In this document: positions 13,619 to 20,062 of the stretch, one piece after another
Position numbering within the stretch: position 1 is the first letter of the stretch
Layout: each line of letters starts with the position of its first letter
Assembly: GCA_035547055.1 (NCBI GenBank)
Contig: DASZVN010000138.1
Location: 1-20,062 of the forward strand
Direction: 5' to 3'
DNA length: 20,062 bases
DNA from: DASZVN01 sp035547055
GTDB lineage: Bacteria > Pseudomonadota > Alphaproteobacteria > Rhizobiales > Methylopilaceae
Notes under the pieces: generated by a model
Seen by the model: the letters and a program-made list of their open reading frames with translations, nothing else
Database searches by the model: none
What the model was told of the DNA's origin: nothing
Made by a program: the position numbers and the translations under genes

Positions 13619-13711
13619 GAATTTCGGTGCGGATGGTTGTGCCGCGCCAAGTGGGTTGTTAGCCTTCAAATCAAGCCAATGCCGTCACGGACGACGGCCG
13701 GGGAGGACATC

Positions 13712-14752
13712 ATGAAGACAGGAAAATTCGCCGCTCTCGCGCTCGCCGCCGCCACGTTGTTCGGCGCGGGCGCGGCGCTGGCGCAGGACAAGCCGATCCA
13801 TCTGCGCATCTCGCACTGGGTGCCCCCGACCCACCCGCTGCAACCGGCCCTGGAAGAATGGGCCGCGCGGGTCAAGAAGGAGTCGAACGGCACCATCACC
13901 TCGACGATCTATCCGTCGCAGCAGCTCGGCAAGGCGTTCGACCACTACGACATGGCGCGCGACGGCGTCGCCGACATGACCTATGTCAGCCCCGGCTACC
14001 AGCCCGGCCGCTTCCCGATCATCGCCGGCGCAGCGCTGCCGTTCCTGTTCTCCAATGCCTCGGGCGGCACCGCGGCACTCGACGAGTGGTATCGCAAATA
14101 CGCCGCCAAGGAGATGAGCGACGTCCATTTCTGCCTCGCCTTCGTGCATGACCCCGGCGCGCTCTTCACCCGCGACAAGAAGGTGCTCCTGCCGAGCGAC
14201 ATGAAGGGCATGAAGATCCGGCCCGCGACCGGCACCATCGCGGCCCTGGTCACCAATCTCGGCGGCACCAACGTCCAGGCTTCGGCGCCGGAGGCCCGCG
14301 AGGTGCTGGCGCGCGGCGTCGCCGACGGCATCACCTTCCCCTGGGGCTCGATCGTCCTGTTCGGCATCGACAAGGTGGTGAAATACGCCATGGAGCTGCC
14401 GCTCTACACGACGCCCTTCGTCATGGTGATGCACAAGCAGACCTATGACGCGATGTCGCCGACGCAGAAGAAGGCGATCGACGACAATTGCAACACCGAG
14501 GCGGCGGTGCGCCTGGCGGCGCCGTGGGGCAAGTTCGAGCACGACGGCATCGCCAAGATCTCGGCGGAGCCGAACCACGTCGTCTACAAGCTGAACGCCG
14601 AGCAGACGGCGGCCTGGGTCAAGGCGGCGGAGCCGCTGACGGCGCGCTGGGAGGCCGAGGCGAAGAAGGCCGGCCTCGCCGACCCCGCCGCAGCGCTGAA
14701 CGACCTCAAGGCGGACCTCAAGAAGAACGACGCGCTTCTCAAGGTCGAGTAA
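13712..14752 (+). CDS. dctP: TRAP transporter substrate-binding protein, DctP family
   Basis: Periplasmic receptor that captures an organic acid and hands it to the DctQM permease. The 346-residue precursor starts with a clear signal peptide (MKTGKFAALALAAATLFGAG, cleavage after ALA at residue 24). The mature part shows DctP traits: LRISHWVPPTHPLQ, IYPSQQLGKAFDHYDMARDG, FTRDKKVLLPSDMKGMKIRP with the conserved carboxylate-binding Arg170, and the following GGTNVQASAPEAREVLARGV. GGGGAGGA just before the ATG at 13712 sets the start. A hairpin follows the gene before the next one, which may keep the receptor message more abundant than the permease message. The ligand is unknown. Confidence 0.93.
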   Translation: MKTGKFAALALAAATLFGAGAALAQDKPIHLRISHWVPPTHPLQPALEEWAARVKKESNGTITSTIYPSQQLGKAFDHYDMARDGVADMTYVSPGYQPGRFPIIAGAALPFLFSNASGGTAALDEWYRKYAAKEMSDVHFCLAFVHDPGALFTRDKKVLLPSDMKGMKIRPATGTIAALVTNLGGTNVQASAPEAREVLARGVADGITFPWGSIVLFGIDKVVKYAMELPLYTTPFVMVMHKQTYDAMSPTQKKAIDDNCNTEAAVRLAAPWGKFEHDGIAKISAEPNHVVYKLNAEQTAAWVKAAEPLTARWEAEAKKAGLADPAAALNDLKADLKKNDALLKVE

Positions 14753-14800
14753 GCCATCGCTGCGTGGCCCTTCCGCGCCGCGGGTGGGCCATGCCCAATG

Positions 14801-14834
14801 CCAGGGCCGGTCCGGGCGCGAGCACCGGCCTTGG
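14801..14834 (+). other. Intercistronic stem-loop after dctP
   Basis: CCAGGGCCGGT (14801-14811) pairs with ACCGGCCTTGG (14824-14834) over 11 bp with one G-U pair and a 12-base loop. It lies in the 142-bp gap between dctP and the reductase gene. No U-run follows, so mRNA protection or partial attenuation is more likely than full termination. The rest of the gap holds no gene. Confidence 0.6.
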
Positions 14835-14894
14835 AGGCGTCCGAAGGCGAGCTATGATCAACCCACACATGCCTTCTTCGGGCGAGGGACCGCG

Positions 14895-15941
14895 ATGAGC
14901 ACCGTTCTCGTGACCGGCGGGTCCGGCTTCATCGGCAGCCACTGCATTCTCCAGCTTCTCCAGGCCGGGCACACCGTTCGGACGACGGTGCGGAACCTCG
15001 TCCGCGAAGGCGAAGTCCGCGCGCTCCTGGTGCAGGGCGGCGGCGACAGCGGCGGCCGCCTCACCTTTTTTGCCGCCGACCTCGAAAAGGACGCCGGCTG
15101 GGCCGAGGCCGCCGCCGGCTGCGACTATGTGCTGCACGTCGCCTCACCCTTCCCCGCCGGCGTACCCAAGGACGAGAACGACCTGATCGTGCCGGCGCGC
15201 GAGGGCGCGTTGCGCGTGCTCAGGGCAGCCCGCGGCGCCGGTGTGAGGCGCGTCGTCCTCACCTCCTCGTTCGCCGCAATCGGCTACGGCCATCCCCCGC
15301 GCGAAAAACCGTTCGACGAGACAGACTGGACCGACCTCACCGCCCCCCACCTGCAGGCCTACGAGAAGTCGAAGACGCTCGCCGAACGCGCCGCATGGGA
15401 CTTCGTCGCCGGCGAGGGCTCCGGTCTCGAGCTCGCGGTGGTGAACCCAGTCGGCGTGCTGGGTCCGGTGCTCGGCCCGGATTTCTCGACCTCGATCCTC
15501 CTGGTCAAGCGTATGCTCGACGGCAGCGTGCCGGGCTGTCCGCGGCTGATGTTCGGCATCGTCGATGTGCGCGACGTTGCCGACCTCCACCTCCGCGCGA
15601 TGACCGATCCGGCAGCCAAGGGCGAGCGCTTCCTGGCGGTTGCCGGCGACTTCGTGTCGGTCCTCGACGTGGCGAAGATCCTGAAGCGGCGGCTCGGCGC
15701 GGCAGCCGCCCGGGTGCCGACACGGCGGGTTCCCGACTGGCTGGTCCGGCTGGCGGCGCTGCGCGACCCCGCGCTGCGCTCGGTCACCGGCGAACTCGGC
15801 CAGCGCAAGAACGCCACGGCGGACAAGGCATGCCGCCTGCTCGGCTGGGCACCGCGCTCCGCCGAGGAGGCGATCGTCGCCACCGCGGAAAGCCTGCTGC
15901 GGCTCGGCCTGCTGAGGGACAACCGGAAGCAGGCGGCCTGA
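14895..15941 (+). CDS. Extended short-chain dehydrogenase/reductase, dihydroflavonol-4-reductase-like
   Basis: A 348-residue NAD(P)-dependent oxidoreductase or epimerase of the extended SDR class. It has the Rossmann motif TGGSGFIGSH (G8, G11, G14), DYVLHVASPFP as in dihydroflavonol reductase and cinnamoyl-CoA reductase relatives, the active-site Ser in VVLTSSFAAIG (residues 124-125) and the YEKSK dyad (Tyr156, Lys160). This subgroup commonly reduces carbonyls on aromatic or hydroxy compounds; the exact substrate is not readable. GAGGGA before the ATG at 14895 sets the start. It is inserted between dctP and dctQM, an uncommon place, which ties it to the transported compound. dctQ follows after 32 bp. 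Confidence 0.9.
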   Translation: MSTVLVTGGSGFIGSHCILQLLQAGHTVRTTVRNLVREGEVRALLVQGGGDSGGRLTFFAADLEKDAGWAEAAAGCDYVLHVASPFPAGVPKDENDLIVPAREGALRVLRAARGAGVRRVVLTSSFAAIGYGHPPREKPFDETDWTDLTAPHLQAYEKSKTLAERAAWDFVAGEGSGLELAVVNPVGVLGPVLGPDFSTSILLVKRMLDGSVPGCPRLMFGIVDVRDVADLHLRAMTDPAAKGERFLAVAGDFVSVLDVAKILKRRLGAAAARVPTRRVPDWLVRLAALRDPALRSVTGELGQRKNATADKACRLLGWAPRSAEEAIVATAESLLRLGLLRDNRKQAA

Positions 15942-15973
15942 CGCCCGTCTGACGAAGAGAAGATGCGCCGACG

Positions 15974-16540
15974 ATGAGCAACAGCCTCGAAGAGGAATTC
16001 AAGCGCAAGTCCGAGATCGGCGCCCGGCGCGGCCGCCGGGCCATGGACCGCTTCATCGATTCGATCGAATGGATCGCGGCGTTCTTCATCGGCATCGTCG
16101 CGCTCGACATCTTCATCTCGGTGGTGCTGCGGGCGTGGCCGTTCTCGACCTACCTGCCGGACAGCTACGCCTTCGGCCAGCTCCTCCTCGGCATCCTCAT
16201 CTTCTGGGGCATCGCGGCGACGAGCTATCGCGGCACCCACATCACCGTCGATCTGGTCTGGGCCGCCGCCGGCCCGCGCGGCAAGCGCTGGATCGACGTG
16301 TTCGCGACGCTGGTGCTGCTGTTCGTCGTCACCGTCCACACCATCATGCTGTTCGAGAAGGTGACGCAGACCTACGCCTCGAACGTGCTCACCGCCGACA
16401 CCCGCACCCCGACCTGGCCGTTCTTCGCCATCGCCTGGGTCGGCGACGTCTCGGCGGTGCTGCTGATCGCCATCCGCACCTGGCGCCTCGTCTTCCATCC
16501 CGACGAGATCACCTCCCCCGTCGTCAAGACCGCCGAATAG
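15974..16540 (+). CDS. dctQ: TRAP transporter small permease subunit, DctQ family
   Basis: Small inner-membrane partner of the TRAP permease. The 188 residues start with a charged cytosolic tail of about 30 residues, then four membrane helices near 32-53, 66-86, 107-127 and 148-170. The family signature ATSYRGTHITVDLVW (about 82-96) lies between helices 2 and 3. The length is normal, slightly long at the N terminus. It lies 32 bp after the reductase gene and 13 bp before dctM, so it is cotranscribed with dctM. The Shine-Dalgarno is weak. Confidence 0.9.
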   Translation: MSNSLEEEFKRKSEIGARRGRRAMDRFIDSIEWIAAFFIGIVALDIFISVVLRAWPFSTYLPDSYAFGQLLLGILIFWGIAATSYRGTHITVDLVWAAAGPRGKRWIDVFATLVLLFVVTVHTIMLFEKVTQTYASNVLTADTRTPTWPFFAIAWVGDVSAVLLIAIRTWRLVFHPDEITSPVVKTAE

Positions 16541-16553
16541 AGGCGCCGCCCCC

Positions 16554-17852
16554 ATGAGCACCGATGCGGTCGCCATCATCGGCTTCGTCGTCCTGTTCGC
16601 GCTGATGCTGCTGCGCGTGCCCGTCGGCATGGCGATGGGGCTGGTCGGCGTGGTCGGGTTTGCCAACATCGTCGGCACCGATCCGGCGCTGCAGATGATC
16701 GGCATGACGTCGATGCGGACGGTGACGGACTTCAACTTCGCCGTCATCCCGATGTTCCTGCTGATGGGTGCCTTCGTCTCGGCATCGGGGATGAGCCGCG
16801 AGCTGTTCCGCACCGCGGATACGTTCGTCGGCCATCTCAAGGGCGGGCTCGGCGTCGCCACGATCGCCGCCTGCGCCGGCTTCGCCGCGATCTCGGGCTC
16901 CTCGGTCGCGACCGCCGCCACGTTCTCGGCCGTCGCCTATCCCGAGATGCGCCGCTACAACTACCCGCAAAGCTTCTCGACCGGCGTCATCGCCGCCGGC
17001 GGCACGCTCGGCGTCATCTTCCCGCCCTCGACGGTCCTTGCGGTCTACGGGCTGATCACCGAGCAGGACATCGGCAAGCTCTTCATCGCCGGCATCATCC
17101 CAGGCCTGCTCGCGGTGTCGATGTACATGACGACCATCGCGATCATCGCGGTGGTGAGGCCGAACTTCCTACCGTCCGGCGCGCGCAGCACCTGGATGGA
17201 GCGCTTCTCGGCGCTGAAGCATGTCTGGGCCACCGTTCTCCTGTTTCTGTTCGTGATCGGTGGACTTTACGCCGGCTTCTTCACCCCAGCGGAGAGTGGC
17301 GGCGTCGGCGCCAGCGGCGCCTTTCTGATCGGGGTGCTGCGCGGGAGGCTCGACCGCAAGGCGATCCTGACCTCGCTGCTCCAGGCCACGCGGACCACCG
17401 CGGCGGTCTTCACCATCCTCATCGGCGCGCTGCTGTTCGGCTATTTTCTCACCGTCACCAACACGCCGCAGCATGTCACCGCCTTCCTGGTCAGCCTCGG
17501 CATAGGGCGGTACGGCATCCTCGCGCTGATCATGGTGATGTATCTCGTCCTCGGATGTCTGATGGACTCCATGGCGATGATCATCCTGACGGTGCCGATC
17601 ATCTTTCCGGTCATCCTGTCGCTCGGCTTCGATCCGATCTGGTTCGGCATCATCATCGTCATGACGGTCGAGCTCGGCCTGATCCACCCGCCGGTCGGAA
17701 TGAACGTCTTCGTCATCAAGTCGGTGATCCAGGACGTGAAGTTCTCGACCGTCTTCCTCGGCGTCGCGCCGTTCATCGTCACCGACATCATCCGCCTGGT
17801 GATCCTGATCAGCTTCCCGATCCTGGCGCTGTGGCTGCCGAGCCATATGTGA
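16554..17852 (+). CDS. dctM: TRAP transporter large permease subunit, DctM family
   Basis: Membrane subunit that moves the substrate inward with a sodium gradient. The 432-residue protein is strongly hydrophobic throughout with about 12-13 helices. It shows the DctM hallmarks AVIPMFLLMGAFVSASGMSR, AAISGSSVATAATFSAVAYP, GGTLGVIFPPSTVLAVYGLI and, in the second half, GCLMDSMAMIILTVPIIFPV and LGLIHPPVGMNVFVIK. It is complete and of usual length. It closes the dctP-reductase-dctQ-dctM set. The 237 bp downstream (17853-18089) contain a short GCCCGTG/CACGGGC dyad near 17906-17920 but no gene I recognise. Confidence 0.95.
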   Translation: MSTDAVAIIGFVVLFALMLLRVPVGMAMGLVGVVGFANIVGTDPALQMIGMTSMRTVTDFNFAVIPMFLLMGAFVSASGMSRELFRTADTFVGHLKGGLGVATIAACAGFAAISGSSVATAATFSAVAYPEMRRYNYPQSFSTGVIAAGGTLGVIFPPSTVLAVYGLITEQDIGKLFIAGIIPGLLAVSMYMTTIAIIAVVRPNFLPSGARSTWMERFSALKHVWATVLLFLFVIGGLYAGFFTPAESGGVGASGAFLIGVLRGRLDRKAILTSLLQATRTTAAVFTILIGALLFGYFLTVTNTPQHVTAFLVSLGIGRYGILALIMVMYLVLGCLMDSMAMIILTVPIIFPVILSLGFDPIWFGIIIVMTVELGLIHPPVGMNVFVIKSVIQDVKFSTVFLGVAPFIVTDIIRLVILISFPILALWLPSHM

Positions 17853-18089
17853 GATCCACGAGGGCTTCTCTCGCGTGCTCATTTCCGGCAATATTTTCCG
17901 GCATGGCCCGTGCCACGGGCAAATCGAGCGACCTCCCCTTTTGTACGCCATCGCGCTCGCAAGGCGCAGGAGGGCTTTGTCAGGGCCGAAATCGACGTCC
18001 GCGACGAAGGCGACATGGTGCGCGCGAGCGCGCCCCGTCGGTCCCCGTCGTCGCGTGATGCCTCACATGCTGGGCGGAGGGCTTGCACG

Positions 18090-18908
18090 ATGAAACGGTT
18101 GGGAATCCTTGCGGCGGGACTCGGGCTCGCCCTCGCCCTTGCGTCACCGCCGCTCCGCGCGGCCGACGCACCCGACCCTGCGCTCCGCGCGCTGGTCGAC
18201 GGACCGCAGCGCGGCGCGGCCGGCAAGGCCCGCGATCGGTTTCGCCATCCCTACGAGGTGCTGCATTTCTTCGGCTTGAAGCCGACCGACACCGTGGTCG
18301 AAATCCTGCCTGGCGGAGGGTACTGGACCGAGATCCTCGCACCCTATCTCCGCGACCACGGCAGATACATCGCGGCGATTGCGCCCGCCGACACCAAATC
18401 CGAAGAGATGCAGCACCTCAACGCCGTGCTGAAGGCCAAGCTCGCCGCGACGCCCGCGCTCTACGGCAAGGCCGAGACCTCGAGCTTCGACGGCGACCGA
18501 TATCCGATCGCGCCAGCCGGCAGCGCCGATCTCGTGGTGACGTTCCGCAACCTCCACAACTGGATGGAGGCTGGCAACGCGCCCGCCGTGCTCCACGCCT
18601 TCTTTCTGGCCCTGAAGCCGGGCGGGGTGCTCGGCGTCACCGACCATCGCGGCCGCACCGACCGGCCGCAGGACCCGACCGCCAAGGACGGCTATGTCCG
18701 CCAGGACTATGCCATCAAGCTGGCCAAGCAGGCCGGCTTCCGCTTCGCCGGCTCGTCCGAGGTCAACGCCAACCCGAAAGACACCAAGGATTATCCCGCC
18801 GGCGTCTGGACCCTGCCGCCGACCTACCGCCTCGGCGACAAGGACCGCGCGAAGTACCAGGCGATCGGCGAGAGCGACGTCTTCGTGCTGAAATTCGTGA
18901 AGCCCTGA
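18090..18908 (+). CDS. Exported class I SAM-methyltransferase-like protein (COG4798 type)
   Basis: A 272-residue protein with a clear signal peptide (MKRLGILAAGLGLALALASP, cleavage near LRA-AD). The mature part has a Rossmann methyltransferase pattern: VVEILPGGGYWTEILAPYL (SAM motif I, unusual in having PGGGYW), GRYIAAIAPAD, ADLVVTFRNLHNW (motif IV region) and FFLALKPGGVLGVTDHRG (motif VI). This matches the predicted methyltransferase group found in many Proteobacteria, whose substrate is unknown. A SAM enzyme outside the cytosol is odd, since SAM is not known to be freely available there. The ATG at 18090 has GGAGGG 8 bases upstream. It converges on ftsH; the gap of 85 bp holds a hairpin. 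Confidence 0.85.
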   Translation: MKRLGILAAGLGLALALASPPLRAADAPDPALRALVDGPQRGAAGKARDRFRHPYEVLHFFGLKPTDTVVEILPGGGYWTEILAPYLRDHGRYIAAIAPADTKSEEMQHLNAVLKAKLAATPALYGKAETSSFDGDRYPIAPAGSADLVVTFRNLHNWMEAGNAPAVLHAFFLALKPGGVLGVTDHRGRTDRPQDPTAKDGYVRQDYAIKLAKQAGFRFAGSSEVNANPKDTKDYPAGVWTLPPTYRLGDKDRAKYQAIGESDVFVLKFVKP

Positions 18909-18952
18909 GCTGCTGAAAGGGTTGCGACTTCTTGCCGGGCAACCGAACTCGT

Positions 18953-18979
18953 GTGTACCCGGACCAAGCCCGGGCACAC
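18953..18979. repeat. Hairpin between convergent methyltransferase-like gene and ftsH
   Basis: GTGTACCCGG (18953-18962) mirrors CCGGGCACAC (18970-18979), 9 of 10 pairs, with a 7-base loop. The CCCGGACCAAGCCCGGGC core resembles the interspersed repeat at 5401-5496. It may serve as a two-way transcription barrier; no T-run is seen on either side. Confidence 0.55.
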
Positions 18980-18993
18980 CAGATAGATTGAGC

Positions 18994-20062
18994 CTATGCC
19001 TGGGGCTGCGGCTCCAGACCGCCGGGGCCGGGCTCGGGCCGCGGGCGCACCTTGCCGGTGTTCGGCACCGCGGAGCCGCGGGGCGGCGGCGGGGTGTCGT
19101 CGAGGGTCTCGCGCACCGGCTTCTTGCCCTGGAGCAGGCCGACGATCTCGTCGCCGGTCAGGGTCTCGTATTCGAGCAGGCCCTTGGCCAGGGTCTCGAG
19201 CTCCTCGCGCTTCTCGGTGATGATCCGGCGCGCCTCCTGGTAGCCCATCTCCACCAGCCGCCGCACCTCGGCGTCGATCTTGCGCGCCGTCTCCTCCGAG
19301 ACGTTCTGCTGGCGTGATACCGACATGCCGAGGAACACCTCGTCCTGGTTCTCGCCGTAGGAAACGGTGCCGAGCTCGTCGGAGAAGCCCCAGCGCGTCA
19401 CCATCGCGCGGGCGAGCTTGGTCGCCTGCTCGATGTCCGACGCCGCGCCAGAGGTCACCTTGTCGTGGCCGAAGATCGTCTCCTCGGAGACGCGGCCGCC
19501 CATCAGGATGGCGAGGCGCGAGGTCATCTGCTCGTAGCTCATCGAGAGCTTGTCGCGCTCGGGGAGCTGCATGACCATGCCGAGCGCGCGGCCGCGCGGG
19601 ATGATCGTCGCCTTGTGCAGCGGATCGGCGACGGCGACGTTGAGCGCCGTGATCGCATGACCGGCTTCATGATAGGCCGTGAGCTTTTTCTCCGCCTCGG
19701 TCATGGCCGAGGAGCGGCGCTCCGCGCCCATCATGATCTTGTCCTTGGCGTCTTCGAATTCCTGCATGGTGACGACGCGCTTGTTGCGGCGCGCGGCCAT
19801 CAGGGCAGCTTCGTTGACGAGGTTCATCAGGTCCGCACCGGAGAAACCGGGCGTGCCCCGGGCAAGCGTCTTCAGGTCGACATGCGGCGCCAGCGGAACG
19901 TGGCGGGCATGCACCTTCAGGATGCGCTCGCGGCCGACGATATCCGGGTTCGGCACGACGACCTGACGGTCGAAGCGGCCGGGGCGCAGCAGCGCCGGGT
20001 CGAGCACGTCGGGCCGGTTGGTGGCGGCGATCAGGATCACGCCCTCATTGGCCTCGAAGCCG
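18994..20062 (-). CDS. ftsH: ATP-dependent zinc metalloprotease FtsH, C-terminal part (runs off the right edge)
   Basis: Membrane-anchored AAA+ protease that degrades misfolded membrane proteins and short-lived regulators. About 355 residues are visible; the N-terminal membrane segments and Walker motifs lie outside the window. Present are the second region of homology (AATNRPDVLDPALLRPGRFD, with arginine finger), the AAA lid (GFSGADLMNLVNEAALMAAR), and the peptidase domain with zinc motif HEAGH (19657-19671). LVEMGYQEARRIITEKREEL follows, and a proline-rich C-terminal tail rich in charged residues ends at 18994. The frame continues unbroken through GFEANEGV to the window end. It is complete as far as seen, with no frameshift. 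Confidence 0.97.
   Translation of the reverse strand, partial: GFEANEGVILIAATNRPDVLDPALLRPGRFDRQVVVPNPDIVGRERILKVHARHVPLAPHVDLKTLARGTPGFSGADLMNLVNEAALMAARRNKRVVTMQEFEDAKDKIMMGAERRSSAMTEAEKKLTAYHEAGHAITALNVAVADPLHKATIIPRGRALGMVMQLPERDKLSMSYEQMTSRLAILMGGRVSEETIFGHDKVTSGAASDIEQATKLARAMVTRWGFSDELGTVSYGENQDEVFLGMSVSRQQNVSEETARKIDAEVRRLVEMGYQEARRIITEKREELETLAKGLLEYETLTGDEIVGLLQGKKPVRETLDDTPPPPRGSAVPNTGKVRPRPEPGPGGLEPQPQA

Noticed and set aside
17910..18089. In-frame extension upstream of the exported methyltransferase-like protein.
   Set aside because: It would bury the signal peptide 60 residues inside the protein; the ATG at 18090 has GGAGGG at proper distance.
11189..18908. Possible horizontally acquired island (Nudix, dehydrogenase, TRAP, reductase, methyltransferase).
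   Set aside because: Base composition and codon use by eye match the flanking core genes; no tRNA, integrase, insertion sequence or direct flanking repeats were seen.
1..20062. CRISPR array, tRNA or riboswitch (in particular a molybdenum cofactor riboswitch before moaC or mop).
   Set aside because: No regularly spaced direct repeats or tRNA-like sequence were found. moaC starts 3 bases after trpC, leaving no leader, and the mop leader is filled by a palindromic repeat and a short operator-like site.

Overview
The window is a stretch of very GC-rich alphaproteobacterial chromosome. It is most likely from the Hyphomicrobiales (Rhizobiales), near the Bradyrhizobium/Rhodopseudomonas/Xanthobacteraceae groups. 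The reasons are the cluster trpG-trpD-trpC-moaC-moeA-lexA, a GAAC-N7-GAAC type SOS box in front of lexA, and several families of intergenic palindromic repeats of the kind that litter these genomes. The genus cannot be fixed from the sequence alone. No rRNA, tRNA, CRISPR array, insertion sequence, integrase or phage gene was found.

Layout. (1) 1-1162, minus strand: tpiA followed by a partial ModA-like substrate-binding protein that runs off the left edge. (2) 1308-10288, plus strand: a PpiD-like periplasmic folding factor, then trpE, a small molybdate-binding Mop protein, a small exported protein with a molybdopterin-oxidoreductase-like fold, trpG-trpD-trpC, moaC and moeA. Tryptophan synthesis genes (chorismate to indole-glycerol phosphate, lacking trpF) are thus interleaved with molybdenum genes. 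The trpG-to-moeA block is packed tightly enough to be one operon. The trpE-to-trpG stretch is loosened by four repeat elements. (3) lexA, with its own promoter and operator, converges on a Nudix hydrolase gene with a 4-bp gap. (4) A salicylaldehyde/vanillin-type aldehyde dehydrogenase (minus) is divergent from a TRAP transporter set, dctP - short-chain reductase - dctQ - dctM (plus). The 267-bp intergenic region between them holds strong palindromes. Together these look like an uptake-and-oxidation/reduction module for an organic acid or aromatic compound. (5) A signal-peptide-bearing SAM-methyltransferase-like protein (plus) converges on the C-terminal half of ftsH (minus), which runs off the right edge.

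Most genes are ordinary housekeeping or transport genes, and no clearly new multi-gene system is visible. The best second-look items are: the layered LexA operator; a candidate ModE box before mop; the exported molybdopterin-fold gene whose start lies inside a repeat; a three-way-junction repeat abutting stop codons; the unidentified operator of the aldehyde dehydrogenase/TRAP module; and the gathering of molybdenum genes around trp.
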